This document shows positions 51,772 through 59,512 of a stretch of DNA of 64,000 nt, one piece after another. The stretch's first letter is position 1; each line of letters begins with the position of its first letter. Both the position numbers and the translations under genes were made by a program. The stretch covers positions 883,001 through 947,000 of the forward strand of contig NZ_CP022548.1 of assembly GCF_002776575.1 (NCBI RefSeq), in the 5' to 3' direction. The notes beneath the pieces were generated by a model. That model did not search any database, had not been told where the DNA came from, and was given only the letters and a program-made list of their open reading frames with translations. The stretch is from Sphingorhabdus sp. YGSMI21. GTDB taxonomy: Bacteria > Pseudomonadota > Alphaproteobacteria > Sphingomonadales > Sphingomonadaceae.

Positions 51772-52689
51772 ATGACTGATTCGGCACTGATTCATGCAAC
51801 GGAACAAATCTCCCGCGCGCAGCAGCATCTCCCCGTTATCCAGGCTTTTTTCGATCAGCCGACGTTCACGGTGACTTATGTCGTGCACGACAAGGAGACG
51901 AAATGCGCCGCCATCATCGACAGCGTATTCGATTTCGACCCGGCTTCCGGCCGGACGTCCTTCGAGTCCGCCGACGAGGTGATTGCCTATGTCAAGGAAC
52001 AGGGCCTGACGGTCCAGTGGCTGCTCGAAACCCATGCCCATGCCGACCATCTGTCGGCTGCGCCCTATCTGCAGGAAAAGCTCGGCGGCAAGATTGCCAT
52101 TGGCGAGCATATCGTGACGGTGCAGGACGTATTCGGCAAATTGTTCAACGCCGGAACCGAATTCCAGCGCGACGGATCGGATTTTGACCGCCTGTTCGCC
52201 GATGGCGACACGTTCAAGATCGGCACTCTCGATGTGACGGTGATGCATGTGCCCGGCCATACGCCAGCCGATATCGCCTATGTCGTCGGCGACGCGGTCT
52301 TTGTCGGCGACACGATGTTCATGCCGGATTACGGAACCGCCCGGGCCGACTTCCCCGGCGGTGACGCACGCCAGCTTTACCGGTCGATGCGGCGCCTGTT
52401 GTCGCTGCCCGACACCACCCGCCTGTTCATGTGCCATGACTATCTGCCGGAAGGCCGCGACGAATATGTGTGGGAAACCACGGTTGCGGAACAGCGGAAG
52501 AACAATATCCATGCGCATGACGGCGTGACCGAGGACGAATTTGTCAAAATGCGGACCGAACGCGACAAGACGCTGAATATGCCGCGGCTGATCCTGCCCT
52601 CTGTCCAGGTCAATATGCGGGCCGGCCATCTGCCGCCCGAGGAGGACAATGGCGTGCGCTACCTCAAAGTTCCGTTGAACGGCGTCTGA
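51772..52689 (+). CDS. blh: Metallo-beta-lactamase-fold persulfide dioxygenase-like protein (Blh type)
   Basis: 305 residues. Metal motif THAHADH, then HVPGHTPADIAY, GDTMFMPDYGTARADFPGG and MCHDYLP. These are the features of the ETHE1/Blh group, which oxidises glutathione persulfide to sulfite. ATG follows GAGG. First gene of the rightward arm; its stop overlaps the YeeE start. Expected to be repressed by the neighbouring ArsR-type regulator. Confidence 0.9.
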   Translation: MTDSALIHATEQISRAQQHLPVIQAFFDQPTFTVTYVVHDKETKCAAIIDSVFDFDPASGRTSFESADEVIAYVKEQGLTVQWLLETHAHADHLSAAPYLQEKLGGKIAIGEHIVTVQDVFGKLFNAGTEFQRDGSDFDRLFADGDTFKIGTLDVTVMHVPGHTPADIAYVVGDAVFVGDTMFMPDYGTARADFPGGDARQLYRSMRRLLSLPDTTRLFMCHDYLPEGRDEYVWETTVAEQRKNNIHAHDGVTEDEFVKMRTERDKTLNMPRLILPSVQVNMRAGHLPPEEDNGVRYLKVPLNGV

Positions 52690-53129
52690 TGCTCGCTGCA
52701 TTTCCCCATGCCATGCCGCTGGAAGGCCTGATCGGCGGACTGATGATCGGTGTCGCAGCCGCAGTGATGCTGCTCGGCCTCGGTCGGATCGCCGGAGTCA
52801 GCGGACTGGCGGCGCGCGCCACCGGCATTGCCGATGGCGGAGCGCCCCGCAGCATAGCCATCGCTTTCGTTATTGGCCTGCCGCTCGGAGCATTTATAAT
52901 CGCCCAGCTCACCGGCGGGATCGAGACCCGCTTTCCGCCCTCGGTCATTCCGCTGATTATCGGCGGCTTGCTGGTCGGCTATGGCACGCGGCTTGGCTCG
53001 GGCTGTACCAGCGGCCACGGCGTCTGCGGCATGTCGCGCCTGTCGCCCCGCTCCTTGATCGCCACGGCCATCTTCATGGCCAGCGGCTTTGTCACGGTCG
53101 CGCTGATGCGCGCAGGAGGCTTGCTATGA
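52689..53129 (+). CDS. YeeE/YedE-family membrane protein, first half
   Basis: 146 residues, four to five hydrophobic segments. LIGGLMIGVAAAVMLLGLGRIAGVSG and the conserved RLGSGCTSGHGVCGMSRLSPRS with two cysteines, a motif tied to thiosulfate or sulfur compound transport. It pairs with the gene after it, which overlaps by four bases; together they equal one full YeeE protein. Confidence 0.9.
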   Translation: MLAAFPHAMPLEGLIGGLMIGVAAAVMLLGLGRIAGVSGLAARATGIADGGAPRSIAIAFVIGLPLGAFIIAQLTGGIETRFPPSVIPLIIGGLLVGYGTRLGSGCTSGHGVCGMSRLSPRSLIATAIFMASGFVTVALMRAGGLL

Positions 53130-53533
53130 AACAGATTTTGGTAGCCCTTTTCGCCGGAGCCCTATTCGGCGCGGGTCTGGCCTTCTCGGGCATGGCCGAT
53201 CCGGCGCGTGTGCAGGGATTTCTGGATCTCTTCGGCAATTGGGACCCCACGCTCGCCTTTGTCATGGGCGGCGCGATGATCCCGATGGCCATTGCCTGGA
53301 TCATCCAGCGGCGGCTCGACAAGCCCTTTGCCGACGCGCATTTTTCGCTGCCCGGCACAACCCTGATCGATCGTAAACTGACCATCGGTGCGGTGCTGTT
53401 CGGCACCGGCTGGGGAATCAGCGGCCTTTGTCCGGGTCCGGGTCTGGCGGATCTGGCGATCAACCCCCTGCCCGCTCTGGCCTTCGTCGGCGCGTTGCTA
53501 ACCGGCATGATCGCGCATCGGGTGACAAGTTAA
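53126..53533 (+). CDS. YeeE/YedE-family membrane protein, second half
   Basis: 135 residues, about four hydrophobic segments. FGAGLAFSGMADPARVQGFLDLFG and the signature GWGISGLCPGPGLADLA are typical of the second YeeE half (DUF6691 type). Probably forms a sulfur-compound channel with the previous protein. Confidence 0.9.
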   Translation: MKQILVALFAGALFGAGLAFSGMADPARVQGFLDLFGNWDPTLAFVMGGAMIPMAIAWIIQRRLDKPFADAHFSLPGTTLIDRKLTIGAVLFGTGWGISGLCPGPGLADLAINPLPALAFVGALLTGMIAHRVTS

Positions 53534-53561
53534 GCAGAGACACGATAATGAAGGATGTCCA

Positions 53562-55157
53562 ATGACGAGCAAGCCAGAAATCACGAAGTTGAGTGACACC
53601 GTAAGTGTATCGCCGCAACTGGAGCTCAGCGATGTCGCGGCATTGGCGAAAGCCGGCTTCAAATCGATCATCTGCAACCGGCCCGACGATGAGGCAGGCG
53701 ACCATCCCCGTTCTGCCGCCGTGGCGGAGGCCGCACAACAAGCGGGCCTGAATTTCGCATATGTCCCGGCAGTGTCAGGCGCGATCACCGATCAGGACGG
53801 AGAGAAAATGTCGTCCGCGCTGGCAGATATTCCCGCTCCCGTCCTCGCCTATTGTCGGTCCGGTGCCCGTTCAACCAAATTGACCGAAATGGCGCAGGCG
53901 AAACCAGCGAAGACTCCATCTACATCCAGCCGCTTCAATGTCGTCATCGTCGGCGGCGGCTCCGCCGGTATCGCGACCGCCGCCAGCATGCTCAAGCGGA
54001 ACAAGACTATCTCGCTCGCGATTATCGACCCGGCCGACGACCATTATTACCAGCCCGGCTGGACCATGGTTGGCGGCGGCGCCTTTTCCGCCGAATTCAC
54101 CCACCGCAAGGAAAAGGACCTGATCCCCAGACGTGCGCAGTGGATCAAATCTGCAGTCCGCTCTTTTGATCCTGAAAATGGCTCCGTTGCAACAGCCGAC
54201 GGACAGAATATCGGCTATGATGTGCTGATCGTCTGCCCGGGCATCAAGCTCGACTGGGAGGCGATCGACGGCCTGCCCGAGACCCTCGGCAAGAACGGTG
54301 TCACGTCCAATTACCGCTTCGATCTCGCGCCCTACACTTATCGGCTGGTCAAGGACTTGAAGGACGGAACCGCCCTGTTCACCCAGCCGCCAATGCCGAT
54401 CAAATGCGCCGGCGCGCCGCAAAAGGCGATGTATCTGTCTTGCAGCAAGTGGGAAAAACAGGGCGTTCTGGGCAATATCGACGTGCAGTTCCACAATACA
54501 GGCGCGGTATTGTTTGGCGTGAAGGAATATGTGCCGGCGCTGATGGAATATGTTGAGCGCTATGACGTCCATCTCAATCTCGAGTCCAAACTGGTGGCAG
54601 TCGACGGCCCGGCGCAGATTGCCACATTTGAACAGAAACGTGGCGAGGAAATCAAAAGGGTCGAGATAAAGTTCGACATGATCCATGTCGTCCCGCCACA
54701 AGTGGCGCCCGATTTTGTCCGCTCCAGTCCGCTGGCTGCCGAAAGCGGGTTCGTCGATGTCGATCCGGACACCCTGCGGCACGTAAAATATACCAATATA
54801 TTTGCGCTCGGCGACGCGTGCAGCGCGCCCAATGCCAAGACCATGGCCGCCGTCCGCAAACAGGCGCCGGTGGTTGCAGTCAACGCGCTTGCCGCACTGG
54901 AGGGCAAGCCGCCGATTGCCGACTATAATGGCTATGGCAGCTGCCCGCTGACGGTCGAGCGCGGCAAGGTCGTGCTCGCCGAATTCGGCTATGGCGGCAA
55001 ATTGCTCCCCAGCTTCCCCAACTGGCTGATCGACGGGACGCGGCCATCGCGGCTGTCGTGGCTGCTCAAGGACACGATCCTGCCGCCGGTCTATTGGCAT
55101 GGCATGCTCAAGGGCCGCGAATGGATGGTCAAACCGCACCGGATCGGCGCGGAATAA
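53562..55157 (+). CDS. Tyrosine-phosphatase-like (DUF442) domain fused to sulfide:quinone oxidoreductase
   Basis: 531 residues. Residues 1 to about 115 form the DUF442/Blh phosphatase-like domain with AYCRSGARS. From about 125, a flavoprotein with VVIVGGGSAGIATAASML, HYYQPGWTMVGGG, the cysteine in MPIKCAGAPQKAMYLS, FALGDACSAPNAKT, and a second cysteine in YGSCPLT, as in type II sulfide:quinone oxidoreductase. It would oxidise sulfide to a persulfide and pass electrons to quinone. The fusion occurs in other proteobacteria. ATG follows GAAGGA. Confidence 0.9.
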   Translation: MTSKPEITKLSDTVSVSPQLELSDVAALAKAGFKSIICNRPDDEAGDHPRSAAVAEAAQQAGLNFAYVPAVSGAITDQDGEKMSSALADIPAPVLAYCRSGARSTKLTEMAQAKPAKTPSTSSRFNVVIVGGGSAGIATAASMLKRNKTISLAIIDPADDHYYQPGWTMVGGGAFSAEFTHRKEKDLIPRRAQWIKSAVRSFDPENGSVATADGQNIGYDVLIVCPGIKLDWEAIDGLPETLGKNGVTSNYRFDLAPYTYRLVKDLKDGTALFTQPPMPIKCAGAPQKAMYLSCSKWEKQGVLGNIDVQFHNTGAVLFGVKEYVPALMEYVERYDVHLNLESKLVAVDGPAQIATFEQKRGEEIKRVEIKFDMIHVVPPQVAPDFVRSSPLAAESGFVDVDPDTLRHVKYTNIFALGDACSAPNAKTMAAVRKQAPVVAVNALAALEGKPPIADYNGYGSCPLTVERGKVVLAEFGYGGKLLPSFPNWLIDGTRPSRLSWLLKDTILPPVYWHGMLKGREWMVKPHRIGAE

Positions 55158-55166
55158 GCCGGGCCC

Positions 55167-56936
55167 ATGAAAATCGCCCGCTATTTGCCTATCCTCGACT
55201 GGGGCAGCCGTTATAACAGCACCACGCTGACCAATGACGGCGTCGCCGCGATCATCGTCACGATCATGCTGATCCCGCAGAGCCTGGCTTATGCCATGCT
55301 CGCCGGATTGCCGCCGGAGATCGGGCTCTATGCCTCGATCCTGCCGCTGATCGCCTATGCGATATTCGGGACCAGCCGGACATTGGCGGTCGGACCGGTT
55401 GCGGTGGTCTCACTGATGACCCTGACCGCCGCCAGCGCCATTGCCCCGCCGGGCAGCGCCGACTTTATCGCCGCCGCTCTGGTTCTGGCCCTGCTCTCCG
55501 GTCTGTTCCTGCTGCTTCTCGGCATATTCAAGCTCGGCTTTCTGGCCAATCTGCTCTCCCATCCGGTGGTGTCGGGCTTCATCACCGCCAGCGGCATCAT
55601 CATCGCAACCAGCCAGCTGAAATCGATTTTCGGGATCAAGGCGAGCGGGGCGGCCATGCCCGAACTGATTTCCAGCATTGCCGCAACCATCGGCACCACC
55701 AATATCCCGACCTTGATCATCGGCGTCTCGGCGACCGCCTTTCTCTTCTGGGTCCGCAAGGGGCTGAAGCCGCTGCTGATGCGGATCGGCATTTCCGCGC
55801 GCCCGGCGGAGCTGCTGGCCAAGGCCGGGCCGATTGCCGCCGTTGCCGTTTCAACCATCGCCACGATAATGTTCGATCTGGAGGCCAAGGGGGTCAGCGT
55901 GGTCGGCGATATTCCGCAGAGCCTGCCACCCTTCTCGGTTCCGCTGGTCGATCTGGAACTGTGGAAAACGCTGGCGATACCGGCGCTGCTGCTGAGCATC
56001 ATCGGCTTTGTCGAATCCGTCTCTGTCGGCCAGACGCTGGCCGCCAAGCGCCGCCAGCGGATCGACCCGGATCAGGAACTGATCGGTCTGGGCGCGGCCA
56101 ATATCTCGGCGGCCTTCTCCGGCGGCTATCCGGTCACCGGCGGTTTCGCCCGGTCCGTGGTGAATTTCGATGCCGGTGCGGAGACGCCCGCCGCTGGAGC
56201 CTTCACTGCGGTCGGCATCGCTCTGGCGGCGCTGTTCCTCACCCCGCTGCTCGCCTCCCTTCCCATCGCCACGCTGGCCGCAACCATAATCGTTGCGGTG
56301 CTGAGCCTTGTCGACTTCAAGACGCCGCGGACGATCTGGCGCTATTCGAAAATGGACTTTGCCGCCATGGCCGCGACCATCATTGTCACTCTGCTCGCCG
56401 GCGTCGAGCCGGGCGTCATCGCAGGCGTCGGCCTGAGTCTCGCGCTGTTCCTGTGGCGCAGCTCGCGGCCCCATGCCGCCATCGTCGGCCGGGTTCCCGA
56501 AACCGAGCATTTCCGCAACGTCAATCGGCACAAGGTCTTCACCGATCCCCGCATCCTCACTATCCGGATCGATGAAAGCCTGACCTATCTCAACGCGCGC
56601 TGGCTCGAGGATTTCATTCTCGAACAGGTCGCCGAGCAGAAAAGCGTCCGCCACGTCATCCTGATGTGCTCGGCGGTCAATGCGATCGATGCCTCCGCGC
56701 TGGAAAGCATCGAGGCGATCAACCACCGTCTGGCGGATGCGGGCATCTCCCTGCACCTCTCGGAGGTCAAGGGACCGGTGATGGACGCGCTGAAGCGCTC
56801 GCATTTTCTGGAGCAGCTCTCCGGACAGGTTTTTCTTTCACAAAACGAAGCTTATACTGCGATTATTGCAATTGCGGAAAACGAAGATAACGCCGACACT
56901 GATATTGATATTTGGAAGGCAAGAGGCCTGATATGA
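55167..56936 (+). CDS. SulP-family anion transporter with STAS domain
   Basis: 589 residues. MLIPQSLAYAMLAGLPPEIGLYAS is the SulP signature; ten or more membrane segments follow, and the STAS domain occupies about 440-570 (TIRIDESLTYLNARWLEDF, CSAVNAIDASALESIEAI). In a sulfide oxidation operon it may move sulfate or sulfite. Starts 9 bases after the oxidoreductase and overlaps cydA. Confidence 0.92.
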   Translation: MKIARYLPILDWGSRYNSTTLTNDGVAAIIVTIMLIPQSLAYAMLAGLPPEIGLYASILPLIAYAIFGTSRTLAVGPVAVVSLMTLTAASAIAPPGSADFIAAALVLALLSGLFLLLLGIFKLGFLANLLSHPVVSGFITASGIIIATSQLKSIFGIKASGAAMPELISSIAATIGTTNIPTLIIGVSATAFLFWVRKGLKPLLMRIGISARPAELLAKAGPIAAVAVSTIATIMFDLEAKGVSVVGDIPQSLPPFSVPLVDLELWKTLAIPALLLSIIGFVESVSVGQTLAAKRRQRIDPDQELIGLGAANISAAFSGGYPVTGGFARSVVNFDAGAETPAAGAFTAVGIALAALFLTPLLASLPIATLAATIIVAVLSLVDFKTPRTIWRYSKMDFAAMAATIIVTLLAGVEPGVIAGVGLSLALFLWRSSRPHAAIVGRVPETEHFRNVNRHKVFTDPRILTIRIDESLTYLNARWLEDFILEQVAEQKSVRHVILMCSAVNAIDASALESIEAINHRLADAGISLHLSEVKGPVMDALKRSHFLEQLSGQVFLSQNEAYTAIIAIAENEDNADTDIDIWKARGLI

Positions 56937-58354
56937 TCGACAATGAACTCGCAATTCTTCTGGCGAGGGTGCAATTCGCCTTCACCGTCAGTTTCCACTT
57001 TCTGTTTCCTGCCTTCACCATCGGCATCGCCAGCTATCTCGCGGTTCTGGAAGGATTGTGGCTGAAAACCGACAAGGGCGTCTACGCCAATCTCTACCGC
57101 TACTGGTTGAAAATCTTCGCCGTGGTTTTTGCGATGGGCGTCGTCTCGGGGATCGTCATGTCATACCAGTTCGGTACCAACTGGTCGGTCTTCTCCGACA
57201 AGGCCGGACCGATCATCGGGCCCCTCATGGCCTATGAAGTGCTGACCGCCTTCTTCCTCGAAGCCGGTTTTCTCGGCGTGATGCTGTTCGGTATCAACAA
57301 GGTCGGCCGCAAGCTGCATTTTGTCGCGACGCTGGCCGTTGCCATCGGCACCTTCATCTCCGCCTTCTGGATCCTGTCGGTGAACAGCTGGATGCAGACA
57401 CCGGTCGGCTATGCGATCAATGATGTCGGCCAGTTCGTGCCCGCAGCGGGCTGGTGGGATATCGTCTGGAACCCCAGCTTCCCCTACCGCCTGGTGCACA
57501 CGGTGCTCGCCGCCTATCTGACCACCGCCTTTGCGGTCGGTGCGGTCGGGGCCTGGCATCTGCTGAAAGACAGGACCAATCCCGGCGCCCGCAAGATGTT
57601 CTCGATGGCGATGTGGATGGCGGCGCTGGTCGCTCCGACTCAGATATTCATGGGCGACCTGCACGGGCTCAACACGCTCGAGCATCAGCCGGCCAAGGTG
57701 ATGGCGATGGAAGGCCATTATGAAAGCCACCCCGATGGCGCGCCGCTGATCCTGTTCGGCATTCCCAACAGCGAGGAAAAGCGGGTCGACTATGCCATCG
57801 AGATACCCAAGGCCTCGTCGCTGATCCTCAAGCATGATCTCAATGCGCCGCTGGCTGGGCTGGATACGATTCCCGAAGCCGACCAGCCACCCGTCGGCAT
57901 CGTCTTCTGGGCGTTCCGGATCATGGTCGGTCTCGGCTTTGCCATGCTCGGCATCGGCCTGTGGAGCCTGTTCGCCCGCGCGCGCAAGAAGCTCTACGAC
58001 TGGACCTGGCTGCACCGCGCCGCGCTGGTGATGGGACCATCGGGTTTCATCGCCGTGCTCGCCGGCTGGGTGACCACAGAAGTCGGCCGCCAGCCGTTCA
58101 CCGTCTATGGTCTGCTGCGGACCAGCGAGAGCGCTGCGCCGCTGGACGCGCCGGCCGTCGCAATGTCGTTGCTCGCCTTTGTGGTGGTCTATTTCATCGT
58201 CTTCGGCGCGGGCATCGTCTATATTTTCAAGCTGGCGGCAAAAACGCCCGAGGCGCACGAACCAACACCGGACGACGCGCCAATCCGCTCGGCCGGGATC
58301 ACCCCGGCGGCGGCGGTGCTCGAAGGGGATCATGAAGAAGGAGCAGCGTCATGA
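56933..58354 (+). CDS. cydA: Cytochrome bd ubiquinol oxidase subunit I
   Basis: 473 residues, the short Q-loop (cyanide-insensitive) size. FAFTVSFHFLFPAFTIG carries the N-terminal haem ligand, PAKVMAMEGHYE holds the conserved Lys and Glu of the quinol site, and EVGRQPFTVYGLLRT is the late motif, with Phe where Trp is usual. ATG 56933 overlaps the SulP stop (ATGA). Cytochrome bd resists sulfide, so it would keep respiration running while sulfide is oxidised. Confidence 0.96.
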   Translation: MIDNELAILLARVQFAFTVSFHFLFPAFTIGIASYLAVLEGLWLKTDKGVYANLYRYWLKIFAVVFAMGVVSGIVMSYQFGTNWSVFSDKAGPIIGPLMAYEVLTAFFLEAGFLGVMLFGINKVGRKLHFVATLAVAIGTFISAFWILSVNSWMQTPVGYAINDVGQFVPAAGWWDIVWNPSFPYRLVHTVLAAYLTTAFAVGAVGAWHLLKDRTNPGARKMFSMAMWMAALVAPTQIFMGDLHGLNTLEHQPAKVMAMEGHYESHPDGAPLILFGIPNSEEKRVDYAIEIPKASSLILKHDLNAPLAGLDTIPEADQPPVGIVFWAFRIMVGLGFAMLGIGLWSLFARARKKLYDWTWLHRAALVMGPSGFIAVLAGWVTTEVGRQPFTVYGLLRTSESAAPLDAPAVAMSLLAFVVVYFIVFGAGIVYIFKLAAKTPEAHEPTPDDAPIRSAGITPAAAVLEGDHEEGAAS

Positions 58355-59355
58355 ACGGCATCGACCTGACCGTCATCTGGGCTGGCATCATCGCCTTTGC
58401 CGTGGTCGTCTATGTGATCATGGACGGGTTCGATCTCGGCATCGGCATCTTGTTTCCCAATTTCAAGGTCGGCCAGGACCGCGACACGGCGATGAACAGC
58501 ATCGCGCCGGTCTGGGACGGCAATGAGACCTGGCTGGTGCTGGGTGGTGGTGGATTGCTGGCCGCTTTCCCGCTCGCCTATGCGATCATCCTGCCAGCGC
58601 TCTACGCGCCTTTGATCGCTATGCTGCTGGGTTTGGTGCTGCGCGGCGTGGCCTTCGAGTTCCGCTGGCGCGATCCCTCGCACCGGGCCCGCTGGGACTT
58701 CGCCTTTACCGCCGGATCAGTGATCGCGACCTTTGCGCAGGGAGTCACCCTCGGCGCCCTCTTGCAGGGCATCACGGTCGAGGGCCGCGCTTATGCCGGC
58801 GGCTGGTGGGAATGGCTGACCCCGTTCAGCATATTAACCGGCTTTGCCCTGCTGGCCGGCTATGCGCTGCTCGGCTGCTGCTGGCTGATCTGGAAAACCG
58901 AAGGCCCGCTGCAGCGCCAGTGCTACAGCTATGCCGGCCGGCTCGGCATCTTGCTGTTGCTCGCGATCATCGCGGTCAGCGCCGCCACGCCCTTTCTCGA
59001 GGAAGAATATTACAGCCGCTGGCTCGCCTATCCCGGCGTACTGGCCACCGCGCAGATCCCGCTGGCGACGCTGGTCGTCTCGGTGCTGTTTTTCCGCAGC
59101 CTGTCCAAACGCCAGGAAGCCGCACCCTTTTTCTACGCGCTCGGACTGTTCGGGCTGTGTCTCGTTGGCCTTGCGGTCTCGATGTGGCCGGATGTCATCC
59201 CCGGCCGGGTCACGATCTGGGAAGCCGCCGCTCCCTATGAAAGCCAGCTGTTCATGCTGGTCGGCGCGGCCATCATGGTCCCGGTCATCCTCGCCTACAC
59301 CGCCTGGGCCTATTGGGTGTTCCGTGGCAAGGTCGGATCGGACGGTTACCATTAA
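58351..59355 (+). CDS. cydB: Cytochrome bd ubiquinol oxidase subunit II
   Basis: 334 residues, eight expected segments. YVIMDGFDLGIGILFP, APVWDGNETWLVLGGGGLLAAFP and FRWRDPSHRARWDF are typical. Overlaps cydA by four bases. Confidence 0.96.
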   Translation: MNGIDLTVIWAGIIAFAVVVYVIMDGFDLGIGILFPNFKVGQDRDTAMNSIAPVWDGNETWLVLGGGGLLAAFPLAYAIILPALYAPLIAMLLGLVLRGVAFEFRWRDPSHRARWDFAFTAGSVIATFAQGVTLGALLQGITVEGRAYAGGWWEWLTPFSILTGFALLAGYALLGCCWLIWKTEGPLQRQCYSYAGRLGILLLLAIIAVSAATPFLEEEYYSRWLAYPGVLATAQIPLATLVVSVLFFRSLSKRQEAAPFFYALGLFGLCLVGLAVSMWPDVIPGRVTIWEAAAPYESQLFMLVGAAIMVPVILAYTAWAYWVFRGKVGSDGYH

Positions 59356-59504
59356 TGGCTTTTGATCCGCTCTCGACCGACGGCAAAAAGGCCGACGGCG
59401 CACCTTTGCCGAAACGCTTGCTCTGGATGCTCGCCTATTGGGCGATGGGCGTGCTGGCAGTCGGCACAGTCGGCTATTTCATCCGCTTCTGGATCAAGAC
59501 CTGA
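59355..59504 (+). CDS. Small CydX-like subunit (DUF2474 type)
   Basis: 49 residues: about 20 polar residues, then one membrane segment (LLWMLAYWAMGVLAVGTVGY) and RFWIKT. Its ATG shares a base with the cydB stop. Small one-segment proteins in this position are subunits of cytochrome bd; the DUF2474 type replaces CydX in many alphaproteobacteria. Confidence 0.85.
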   Translation: MAFDPLSTDGKKADGAPLPKRLLWMLAYWAMGVLAVGTVGYFIRFWIKT

Positions 59505-59512
59505 CCCGGCGC

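Noticed and set aside
57161..58333. 390-residue open frame opposite cydA
   Set aside because: Low-complexity charged translation typical of an antisense shadow; cydA is certain.
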